From Bacteroidota bacterium (GTDB taxonomy: Bacteria > Bacteroidota > Bacteroidia > Flavobacteriales > Weeksellaceae): a DNA stretch of 19,758 bases. Both the position numbers and the translations under genes were made by a program. Under the pieces are notes generated by a model, which made no database searches, was not told the DNA's origin, and saw only the letters and a list, made by a program, of their open reading frames with translations. This document shows positions 13,369 to 19,758 of the stretch, in pieces (within the stretch, counting starts at the first letter, position 1; each line of letters starts with the position of its first letter). The DNA lies in the NCBI GenBank assembly GCA_023460855.1, contig JAEWOS010000008.1, forward strand, positions 1-19,758, read 5' to 3'.

Positions 13369-14856
13369 TTACCTGATTTTTTCGTACAGATTGTAATCAG
13401 TGCCGGAGGGTTTTAGACGGTAGATTTTTTCGAGGATTTTGTTTTCGGAATCGAGATGGTTTTCAATCCTGAATTCTTTCAGCAGACGGTAATTTGCTTT
13501 GTAATATTCGGCATTTTCGCCTCTGAAAATATCTTTATAAGCAAGAATATACTTCGGTTTCCGGTTTTTCACCGTATTGATCTTGTAATTTTTGCGGTCT
13601 TTGATCATTTCCGATTGAATCTGTCTGTCGACAAGCCCCACTTCATCAATCGTTTTCAGTCCGGAGAAATACGGCACAAATCCGGCCGGTTCCAGGAATA
13701 TCCATTGGTTTTTATCCTTTTCATAATTATCCAGAAAGAGTCCGATATTTCTGCGGTAATTCCACTCTCCGTTTCCGGTCGCAATTGAATGCACCGTCTG
13801 GAACGCCAGCATCGGAAGAATGTAGAATATTGCTAACGCACCAATCCAGAGGTGTTTTCTGTGCTTTTGTTCCAGCACAAAAATGAGAACCGGCACAAAA
13901 AGCAAAATCTGCGGAACCCAATAATACCAGTCGAACAGACTTCTTTGCGAAAGGAAAATAATCTGTTTAGCCCAGGCAAAAATTACAATAATCAGCAGAA
14001 AGAGATTTCTGGAATTCTTCTGTCGGAGAAGCATTATGGTACAAACAATTCCGAAAAGCAGCACAATGAGCGTAAATGGATTAAAATTTCCCGGTATTTT
14101 CAGCATTCCCCAATAATTTCCTACGTTGGCGAAAAACATCTGTACCTGTTTGCTGAAAGTGAAAGTCTGCTCGTACGTTAGTTTCTTCGCTGTAATCGTG
14201 TTATTGGCAATTTCGCTAAAATAAAACCAGTTGAATGCGAGTAAAAGGACAACACCAAGCGCGCCGCCTAAAACGAGTTTCCAGTTAATTTTTTTGTGCC
14301 AGAATGCATCTGCTAAAAAGGTAATTCCCAAAAAGATGACAGTGTCAATTCTTGTAAAGAGAATCAGTGCGGGGAGAATCAGGAAAGCCCATTTCTTCCG
14401 CTGATAAATTCCGAAAAACAGCAGCGCCATTTCCAGGAAAAAAAGCAGACCATATTCCATTCCCAGAATCGAAATTTTAATTGAAGGTGGCAGAATTCCG
14501 AACAGAATAATAAACAGAGCCTGTAATCTGGCGTCTTTTAATAAGAGCTTTGCAAGCCAGAAACTTCCGATGGTGAAAAGCACCGAATTAAAGGTAAGAA
14601 GCGGATAAATGAAATTAATCTTGCCGAAAATCAGGTTGAAAAACGCAGATACAAAAACATACAAATGGGTTGTACTCGCGGAAATTCTGGTATCGCCGTT
14701 AAAACCGATCGTGCCGTAATCTACAAGGTTCTGCGCAACACGCCAGGTAATAAAAGCATCCTCCTGAATGTGATGGGTAAGCAAAAACAGAAGCTTGAAC
14801 AGCACCACCGCAATTGCCGCGTACCATGGATAATACTTGTATTTTTCCTGATTCAT
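13369..14856 (-). CDS. GT-C type polytopic membrane glycosyltransferase-like protein
   Basis: Encodes 495 residues. About 9-11 hydrophobic helices occupy residues 12-360 and a soluble C-terminal domain follows (about 365-495). After the first helix, QEDAFITWRVAQNLVDYG (31-48) followed by GDTRISASTTHLY matches the first extracytoplasmic loop of GT-C enzymes of the ArnT/PMT/AftB type, with Glu32-Asp33 as the likely catalytic acidic pair. Downstream, EPAGFVPYFSGLKTIDEVGLVDRQI is also shared with that class. Such enzymes move sugars from polyprenyl-phosphate donors onto envelope glycans or lipids on the outer face of the inner membrane. Acceptor and donor are unknown. It lies 28 bases after the methyltransferase gene and is the last member of a probable four-gene operon. 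Confidence 0.72.
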   Translation of the reverse strand: MNQEKYKYYPWYAAIAVVLFKLLFLLTHHIQEDAFITWRVAQNLVDYGTIGFNGDTRISASTTHLYVFVSAFFNLIFGKINFIYPLLTFNSVLFTIGSFWLAKLLLKDARLQALFIILFGILPPSIKISILGMEYGLLFFLEMALLFFGIYQRKKWAFLILPALILFTRIDTVIFLGITFLADAFWHKKINWKLVLGGALGVVLLLAFNWFYFSEIANNTITAKKLTYEQTFTFSKQVQMFFANVGNYWGMLKIPGNFNPFTLIVLLFGIVCTIMLLRQKNSRNLFLLIIVIFAWAKQIIFLSQRSLFDWYYWVPQILLFVPVLIFVLEQKHRKHLWIGALAIFYILPMLAFQTVHSIATGNGEWNYRRNIGLFLDNYEKDKNQWIFLEPAGFVPYFSGLKTIDEVGLVDRQIQSEMIKDRKNYKINTVKNRKPKYILAYKDIFRGENAEYYKANYRLLKEFRIENHLDSENKILEKIYRLKPSGTDYNLYEKIR

Positions 14857-14884
14857 CCCGACCTAACTTTTATAATTTGCTTTG

Positions 14885-15649
14885 CTATTTCTTATACACC
14901 ACAGGAAGAATTTCATTTTCCATGAGGCCGAATTTTCTGATTTCTTCCTGGGAGAAATTCTGAGAGTAAAAAAGCGGCTCAGTTTCAAAGCGTGCTTTCC
15001 GGAGCCTGTCGAAATAATCCATTCCGTACCAGCGCACGTGATCGTACTGCCCGAAATGTTTCTGTTTTTCCTTCGGATCGGTAATCGTGAAATCTTCGTA
15101 GGTTTTTTCGAGTGAATTTTTCATTGGTACCTGGAAGATTCCCCACCCTCCTTTTTTCATCACACGGTACAGTTCACTCATTGCTTTGCCGTCGTCAATA
15201 ATATGTTCCAGCACATGATTGCAGAAAACCACATCGAAAGACTCATCTTCGAACGGAAGATTGAGAATATCTGCTTTCACATCCACAATCGGCGAATACA
15301 GGTCAGCAGTAATGTAATCGAGATTTTTCATTTTCCGGAAACGGCGCAGAAATTCCTGTTCAGGAGCCATGTGAAGAACTTTGAGCGGTTTCGTGAAGAA
15401 ATCTGTTTCATTTTGCAGGTACAGCCACATCTGGCGGTGCCGTTCCAGACTTAAAGTTCCGGGAGATAACGCGTTCTGACGCTGTTTTCCATAACCGTAA
15501 GGCAAAAATTTGCGATAGCTTTTACCATCGATCGGATCTGTGTGGTTTTCACCTTTATAAAAGCGGTAAATCAGCGGTCTTGTCCAGATGCTCATCTTGA
15601 TCAGCAACGGCCGAGGAATAATATTCAGAACTGTTTTGATCAGTCCCAT
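14885..15649 (-). CDS. SAM-dependent class I methyltransferase
   Basis: Encodes 254 residues. The C-terminal two thirds form a Methyltransf_11-like domain: strand 1 KVLHMAPEQEF (90-100), acidic strand-2 end YITADLYSP (Asp116), ADILNLPFEDESFDVVFCNHVLEHI (126-150), then VMKKGGWGIFQVPM. Motif I is atypical, lacking the G-x-G-x-G loop and reading HMAPEQEF instead. The N-terminal 85 residues are basic/aromatic and may contact membrane or substrate. The target is unknown; the following GT-C gene suggests an envelope glycan or lipid, but this is inference. The start ATG abuts the map stop codon (TAG-ATG) with no gap, implying translational coupling. Confidence 0.82.
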   Translation of the reverse strand: MGLIKTVLNIIPRPLLIKMSIWTRPLIYRFYKGENHTDPIDGKSYRKFLPYGYGKQRQNALSPGTLSLERHRQMWLYLQNETDFFTKPLKVLHMAPEQEFLRRFRKMKNLDYITADLYSPIVDVKADILNLPFEDESFDVVFCNHVLEHIIDDGKAMSELYRVMKKGGWGIFQVPMKNSLEKTYEDFTITDPKEKQKHFGQYDHVRWYGMDYFDRLRKARFETEPLFYSQNFSQEEIRKFGLMENEILPVVYKK

Positions 15650-16459
15650 CTAGAAATCTGCTATAAAAGGTTTTTCTTCATCGCTTTTAATTCCGAGTGC
15701 TTCGTACACGTAATCGAAAGTAGAAAGCAGCACCGGTTTTCCGTTGATGATGCATACATTATGTTCGAAGTGGGCAGATGGTGAATTGTCTTTGGAAGTA
15801 ACCGTCCACCCGTCTTTATGAAAAACCACTTGGTGGGTTCCGAGATTGATCATGGGTTCTATCGCGAGTGCAATGCCGTCTTTCAATACTTTTCCGCTTC
15901 CTTTTTTTCCGTAATTCGGAACCTGCGGATCTTCGTGCATTTTACGGCCAAGTCCGTGACCAACGAGTTCGCGAACCACGCCGTAACCATGTTTTTCGCA
16001 GTGTGCCTGAATTGCAAAAGAAATATCGCCGACTCTTTTTCCACGCACGCACTGTTCAATGCCTTTATACAGTGATTCTTTGGTAACTTCAAGCAGTTTC
16101 TTCGTTTCCGGAGCAACCTCTCCTACTTCAAAAGAATACGCATGATCGCCGTAGAAACCGTTCATGTAAACGCCGCAGTCAACGGAAAGAATATCGCCTT
16201 CTTTTAAAGGAATATCATTGGGAATTCCGTGTACCACTTCGGCATTAGGCGAAATGCACAAATTTTTCGGGAAGCCGTACATTCCCAGAAATGCAGGTTC
16301 GCCCCCATTATCGCGTATAAATTCTGCGGCAATTTTATCGATATGATTGGTGGTGACACCCGGTTTTATTTCCTTGGCAACAAGTCCCAGCGTTTTGGAA
16401 ACGAGTTGCGCACTTTGCTTCATTAACCGGAGCTCTTCAATTGTTTTAAGCTGAATCAT
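15650..16459 (-). CDS. map: Methionine aminopeptidase, type I
   Basis: Encodes 269 residues. It removes the initiator methionine from new proteins in the cytoplasm. Metal ligands of the pita-bread fold are all visible: Asp94 (VDCGVYMNGFYGD), Asp105, His168 (ELVGHGLGRKMHEDP), Glu201 (AIEPMI) and Glu232 (HFEHNV); the substrate-site His77 (EVVHGIP) is conserved. There is no N-terminal zinc-finger extension, so it is the short bacterial type. The C-terminus extends about 20 residues beyond the core (YEALGIKSDEEKPFIADF). The gene lies 50 bases after the HAD gene and directly abuts the methyltransferase gene, so this housekeeping gene probably shares its transcript with two envelope-type genes. A second map copy elsewhere in the genome cannot be excluded. 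Confidence 0.96.
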   Translation of the reverse strand: MIQLKTIEELRLMKQSAQLVSKTLGLVAKEIKPGVTTNHIDKIAAEFIRDNGGEPAFLGMYGFPKNLCISPNAEVVHGIPNDIPLKEGDILSVDCGVYMNGFYGDHAYSFEVGEVAPETKKLLEVTKESLYKGIEQCVRGKRVGDISFAIQAHCEKHGYGVVRELVGHGLGRKMHEDPQVPNYGKKGSGKVLKDGIALAIEPMINLGTHQVVFHKDGWTVTSKDNSPSAHFEHNVCIINGKPVLLSTFDYVYEALGIKSDEEKPFIADF

Positions 16460-16509
16460 CTAAGGTAAATTCGGAAAGACAGTTTTTAGAATGGTTGATA
16501 AATTTCTGA

Positions 16510-16941
16510 TTACCAGAACAGGCCTTTCTTTTTATCTTTTTTCATTTTGGAATATGCGAGTACTTCTTTCCCCTCCACACGGAATTCAATTCTCTCGTTT
16601 ATGATGTTGTAAATCTCGCCCCAACCCGGAAATCCGCCAAGGTTGCGGTCGTCAATAAAAAGATCTGCGTCAATTTTTCTGGACTGTGTCGCACTGTCGA
16701 AAACTTCCCCTTCAAAACTGGAATTTACGGCGTAAAATTCGACACCGTTCTTGCGGCAGAATTCCACTGCTTCATCCAGATATTTTCCGTGTCTGTATGT
16801 CCACAGAATCAGACGGTAACCTTCACCCTGCAGTTTTTTCAGGGTTTCAAAAGCAAAAGTCTTGGGTTTGCCAATTCCCGGATAAGCGTCATCTACAACA
16901 GTACCGTCGAAATCGATTGCGAGTTTTTTATTGCTTCTCAT
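16510..16941 (-). CDS. Small HAD-superfamily hydrolase
   Basis: Encodes 143 residues from the ATG at 16941 (MRSNKKLAIDFDGTVVDDAYP). A longer frame starting at 17022 would run through the upstream terminator and promoter and is rejected. HAD motifs: motif I DFDGT with nucleophile Asp10 and Asp12; motif II LILWTYR with Thr49; Lys89 (SRKIDAD) as a motif III candidate; motif IV FIDDRNLGG with Asp97-Asp98. There is no large cap domain, so it is a minimal C0-type HAD, like the small Bacteroides HAD phosphatases (BT0820-like). The substrate is unknown. It is first in a probable operon with map, the methyltransferase gene and the GT-C gene. Confidence 0.82.
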   Translation of the reverse strand: MRSNKKLAIDFDGTVVDDAYPGIGKPKTFAFETLKKLQGEGYRLILWTYRHGKYLDEAVEFCRKNGVEFYAVNSSFEGEVFDSATQSRKIDADLFIDDRNLGGFPGWGEIYNIINERIEFRVEGKEVLAYSKMKKDKKKGLFW

Positions 16942-16972
16942 GTTTGCTGAATTTATGAGGGGTTTCAATCGG

Positions 16973-16980
16973 CAAAGATA
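16973..16980 (-). promoter_or_regulatory. -7 promoter box TATCTTTG for the HAD-map operon
   Basis: TATCTTTG reads 16980 to 16973 on the - strand, an exact TAnnTTTG match, 31 bases before the ATG at 16941. The upstream spacer is formed by the T tract and stem of the desaturase terminator; no clear TTG -33 element is visible. Confidence 0.6.
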
Positions 16981-16982
16981 AT

Positions 16983-17014
16983 AAAAAATAGGGTGCAGCT
17001 TTCTGAACCCTATT
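16983..17014 (-). terminator. Rho-independent terminator after the acyl-ACP desaturase gene
   Basis: On the - strand AATAGGGT (17014-17007) pairs with ACCCTATT (16994-16987), 8 bp perfect with a 12-base loop, followed by a run of T's to 16983. It starts 31 bases after the stop codon. Confidence 0.85.
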
Positions 17015-17044
17015 CCTACCAATTATTTAAAATATCAAAAAAGA

Positions 17045-18022
17045 TTAACTTCTGATCCATTTGAACTGATACTGGAGATCAGGTGTGGCAATTCTGTCTG
17101 TAACGCGCTGCAAACGGTTTGGCAGTTTCATCAGATATTCCTGTGCTTTCTGTGCCTGTTCGTTCAGACCTGTAATATGCTCAATTTTCCAGTCATCCAG
17201 TAATTCGCTTAGGATGTCGATATAATCCTGAGCTGTATAAACCATGCATCTTTGGGCGGCATCAGAAAAATGAGACCAAAGTTCGCCCGCTTTCTGTCCG
17301 CTTTCTCTCATCAAATGCGCCGGCATTACGATTTTCTTTCTCATCATATCTTCAAAAGCAAGCATCATTTCAGATGCATCGATTTCAAAAATACGTTCGA
17401 CGAAATGCTTATAGGCTTTTGCGTGGCGTGCTTCATCGGCAGCAATTACCGCACACATTTTAGCCAGTTTTTTATTTCCGCTCTGCTTTGCAAACGTCCC
17501 TACTCTACGGTGGGAAATATTGGTAGCGGTTTCCTGGAAACTCGTGTATACAAAATTTCTGTAAGGATCGGTGCTGGTCTGCACATCTGCACCGTCCATG
17601 ATCAAGTATTGTGTGGTGATTTCAACTTCGCGCATGTTCACTCTGCCGCACAGATAAAGATATTTACCGAGCAAATCGCCGTGTCTGTTTTCTTCTGCGG
17701 TCCAGCTGCGCACCCATTTTGTCCAGCCGTCATTTTTCTCCTGATCGATTCCTTCAATGCCCATAATCCAGCTTTCGTAGGTAGGCAAAGCTTCCTCGGT
17801 GATACAGTCGCCAATCAGCGTAACGAACACGTCATACTCCATTTCCTGTGCGAAAGTCTGCAGTTCTTCCAGATCATATTTGAAATCTTTTTCAGCAGGA
17901 TCCGGCAAAAAATCGGACGGTTGCCAGATTTTTTCAACGGGTGTTAAATATTTTTCGATAAAAGATTCTACTTCGCTGGAAAGGCTGTGCATCACTTCCC
18001 TACGCACCATTTTATTATACAT
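17045..18022 (-). CDS. Acyl-ACP desaturase (soluble diiron, plant stearoyl-ACP type)
   Basis: Encodes 325 residues starting at the ATG at 18022 (an in-frame TTG directly before it is not needed). It introduces a cis double bond into acyl-ACP chains using O2 and reduced ferredoxin, supplying unsaturated fatty acids for membranes. The family (PF03405) is clear. GDCITEEALPTYESW (71-85), WTAEENRHGDLLGKYL (107-122, with Glu111 and His114), SFQETATNISH (Glu164) and AADEARHAKAY (194-204, with Glu197 and His200) supply the two E-x-x-H motifs and extra Glu ligands of the diiron site; the second block is nearly identical to the castor enzyme. The length is usual for bacterial members. It is monocistronic, with its own promoter and terminator. 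Confidence 0.94.
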   Translation of the reverse strand: MYNKMVRREVMHSLSSEVESFIEKYLTPVEKIWQPSDFLPDPAEKDFKYDLEELQTFAQEMEYDVFVTLIGDCITEEALPTYESWIMGIEGIDQEKNDGWTKWVRSWTAEENRHGDLLGKYLYLCGRVNMREVEITTQYLIMDGADVQTSTDPYRNFVYTSFQETATNISHRRVGTFAKQSGNKKLAKMCAVIAADEARHAKAYKHFVERIFEIDASEMMLAFEDMMRKKIVMPAHLMRESGQKAGELWSHFSDAAQRCMVYTAQDYIDILSELLDDWKIEHITGLNEQAQKAQEYLMKLPNRLQRVTDRIATPDLQYQFKWIRS

Positions 18023-18041
18023 CAAGATTTTTTTGAATTAA

Positions 18042-18049
18042 CAAATATA
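18042..18049 (-). promoter_or_regulatory. -7 promoter box TATATTTG for the desaturase gene
   Basis: TATATTTG reads 18049 to 18042 on the - strand, an exact match to the consensus, 19 bases before the ATG at 18022. No convincing TTG -33 box is seen. Confidence 0.6.
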
Positions 18050-18051
18050 CG

Positions 18052-18061
18052 GTCTTAAGAC
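18052..18061. promoter_or_regulatory. 10-bp palindrome GTCTTAAGAC next to the desaturase -7 box
   Basis: A perfect 10-bp palindrome lies two bases upstream of the -7 box, within the promoter spacer. A protein bound here would block RNA polymerase, so a repressor site is possible. The repressor is unknown. Confidence 0.35.
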
Positions 18062-18138
18062 TTATTTTTAGCATAATTAATGTTATAATTTTCTTAAAAC
18101 CTGACGATTTTGCAACAAATTGAAATTATTTCCGAGGT

Positions 18139-19668
18139 TTAGCTGACAATGATTTCGCCGTTCATTACTTCCGGAACCGGAATGTTCATCACATGCAAAA
18201 TTGAAGGCGCGATATCGCCAAGTTTGCCCGGTCTGAGATTCCAGCTTTTTTGTCTGTCCATCACAATCAGCGGAACCAGATTGGTGGAATGCTGTGTATT
18301 TGGAGAACCGTCCGCATTCATCATGACATCACTGTTTCCGTGATCAGCCAGAATAAAAACCGTATAACCATGCTCATACGCAGCCGTGGCAACCTGACCT
18401 ATGCATTGATCTACCGTTTCTGCAGCAGCAACAGCGGCTTCAAAAATTCCGGTATGACCAACCATGTCGGTATTGGCAAAGTTCAGGCAAATGAAATCCG
18501 CAGTTTCTCCTTCAATTTCAGGCAGGATGTTCGCCGTTATTTCATGTGCGGACATCTGTGGTTTCAGATCGTATGTCGGTACATCTTTCGGACTTGGACA
18601 AAGGATTCTTCTTTCGCCGATAAATTCGGCTTCCCGGCCACCTGAAAAAAAGAAGGTCACGTGCGGATATTTTTCTGTTTCAGCAACACGGATCTGCGTT
18701 TTTCCGTGAATCTCCAGAATTTCGCCAAGTGTTCCCGTCATCACTTCTTCATCAAAAACCACCTTTACATTCTTAAAATCTTTATCGTAATTTGTCATCG
18801 TGACATAATACAGATTCAGTTTGTGCATTCCCAGTTCCGGAAAATCCGTTTGTGACAACACTTCGGTGATCTCGCGGCCTCTGTCCGTCCGGAAATTAAA
18901 ACAAAATACCACATCACCTTCTTTGATGGTTGCAACCGGCTGATCAAACTGATCGACGCAAATAATCGGCGTTAAGAATTCATCGGTAATTTTCTGATGA
19001 TAGGCATTCTGAATGCTGTGCAGCACATCACCGGAATGTTCACCAACCGCATTCACCATTGCATCATACGCCAGTTTCACGCGTTCCCAACGTCTGTCAC
19101 GGTCCATGGCGTAATACCGGCCTGTAACTGTAGCGAGTTTTCCTCCTGAAATTTTCATGTGCTCCTGCAGATCGCGGATAAACCCGAGTCCGGAATGCGG
19201 ATCGCAGTCGCGTCCGTCAGTAAAAGCATGCACGAAAGTACGGTCGGAAACATGGTTTTCATGAGCGGCTGTAAGCAGACCTTTTAAATGGCTGATGTGT
19301 GAATGCACACCGCCATCGGAAGTAAGTCCGATAAAATGGATATTTCTGTCGTTGTTTTTGGCGTATTCGAAAGCATCCGTGATTTTATTTTCTTTGCCAA
19401 GTGTGGCGTTTTCCACTGCCAGATTCAGTTTTACCAGGTTCTGATAGACCACTCTTCCGGCACCCAGATTCATGTGCCCTACTTCCGAATTTCCCATCTG
19501 TCCGAACGGAAGGCCAACGGCAAGTCCACTCGCTTCAAGGGTGGTATGGGGAAAATTTTCGTAGCAGGAATCCATAAACGGAGTCTGGGCCTGATCTATT
19601 GCTGAAACTTTCGGGTCTGTACCCAGTCCCCAACCGTCGAGGATGGCGAGCAAAACTTTTTTTGACAT
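18139..19668 (-). CDS. gpmI: 2,3-bisphosphoglycerate-independent phosphoglycerate mutase
   Basis: Encodes 509 residues, normal length for iPGM. It interconverts 3- and 2-phosphoglycerate in glycolysis/gluconeogenesis with two Mn2+ ions. Alkaline-phosphatase-superfamily motifs are in place: ILDGWG with metal ligand Asp11, QMGNSEVGHMN with the phosphoserine nucleophile Ser61, SDGGVHSHISH with His123, HAFTDGRDCDP, GRYYAMDRDRRW, and near the C-terminus ILADHGNSDVM and NTQHSTN with the remaining Asp/His ligands. The start MSKKVLLAILDGWG is the family's usual N-terminus. It has its own -7 box and is separated from the desaturase gene by 116 bases; no clear terminator is seen after its stop, only a weak AACCT/AGGTT pairing. 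Confidence 0.97.
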   Translation of the reverse strand: MSKKVLLAILDGWGLGTDPKVSAIDQAQTPFMDSCYENFPHTTLEASGLAVGLPFGQMGNSEVGHMNLGAGRVVYQNLVKLNLAVENATLGKENKITDAFEYAKNNDRNIHFIGLTSDGGVHSHISHLKGLLTAAHENHVSDRTFVHAFTDGRDCDPHSGLGFIRDLQEHMKISGGKLATVTGRYYAMDRDRRWERVKLAYDAMVNAVGEHSGDVLHSIQNAYHQKITDEFLTPIICVDQFDQPVATIKEGDVVFCFNFRTDRGREITEVLSQTDFPELGMHKLNLYYVTMTNYDKDFKNVKVVFDEEVMTGTLGEILEIHGKTQIRVAETEKYPHVTFFFSGGREAEFIGERRILCPSPKDVPTYDLKPQMSAHEITANILPEIEGETADFICLNFANTDMVGHTGIFEAAVAAAETVDQCIGQVATAAYEHGYTVFILADHGNSDVMMNADGSPNTQHSTNLVPLIVMDRQKSWNLRPGKLGDIAPSILHVMNIPVPEVMNGEIIVS

Positions 19669-19685
19669 GTGAAATATGCTTTTTA

Positions 19686-19693
19686 CAAAATTA
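19686..19693 (-). promoter_or_regulatory. -7 promoter box TAATTTTG for gpmI
   Basis: TAATTTTG reads 19693 to 19686 on the - strand, an exact TAnnTTTG match 17 bases before the ATG at 19668. The region above it is very A/T-rich without a clear TTG -33 box. Nothing else is recognised up to the window end at 19758. Confidence 0.55.
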
Positions 19694-19758
19694 CTGATAA
19701 AAAAAAGTAAAAAGCAGAATCCTAAGAAAATTCAGTTTTTTGGGTGAGGGATTTTCGG

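Noticed and set aside
16942..17022. Longer HAD protein starting at 17022
   Set aside because: The extra 27 codons pass through the desaturase terminator and the -7 box, so they are very unlikely to be translated.
17252..17947. 231-codon open frame antisense to the desaturase gene
   Set aside because: It is a shadow of the desaturase reading frame: no start signal, no domain, and composition explained by the opposite strand's codons.

Overview
The window looks like a chromosomal piece of a flavobacterium, most likely the Chryseobacterium group (Weeksellaceae). This rests on moderate-to-low GC, many start regions preceded by the Bacteroidetes -7 box TAnnTTTG rather than a Shine-Dalgarno sequence, and gene content typical of that lineage: monomeric NADP-isocitrate dehydrogenase, a plant-type acyl-ACP desaturase, a baeRF-type eRF1-like protein and a TonB-dependent receptor. 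The genus is inference; the phylum-level call is well supported. No transposon, integrase, tRNA, rRNA or CRISPR array was seen.

Left half (1-9129), all on the + strand: an outer-membrane beta-barrel protein; a glucokinase-family protein whose ATP-binding motifs are altered; a secreted YceI-family protein; a small alpha/beta hydrolase; monomeric isocitrate dehydrogenase; a two-gene putative stress operon (baeRF eRF1-like protein plus a YflT-like protein); and an AraC-type regulator followed by a DUF417 (RclC-like) membrane protein. Most of these are single transcription units separated by hairpin terminators.

Centre (9130-9739): 610 bases without a gene, between the convergent DUF417 and TonB-receptor genes. 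It holds a 3' hairpin, several irregularly spaced copies of a short repeat (consensus AATCCTAATCGCTGAGAATT) and two short palindromes.

Right half (9740-19668), all on the - strand. Reading in the direction of transcription: gpmI (glycolysis); an acyl-ACP desaturase (unsaturated fatty acids); a probable four-gene operon of HAD phosphatase-like protein, map, SAM methyltransferase and GT-C membrane glycosyltransferase; then DUF1697-kdsA, translationally coupled by an ATGA overlap; then the TonB-dependent receptor. Central carbon metabolism (icd, gpmI, the glucokinase-like gene) and envelope construction (kdsA, GT-C protein, desaturase, TonB receptor, beta-barrel) dominate.

The most interesting points are: (1) the glucokinase homologue keeps its sugar-site residues but has lost the glycines of its phosphate-binding motifs; (2) the AraC/DUF417 pair resembles the RclR/RclC hypochlorite-response pair, the regulator has only two cysteines, and a TCCAT direct repeat with a 21-base period lies at the DUF417 promoter; (3) the repeat-bearing gene-free segment; (4) several promoters whose -7 box ends only 4-6 bases before the start codon, predicting nearly leaderless mRNAs.
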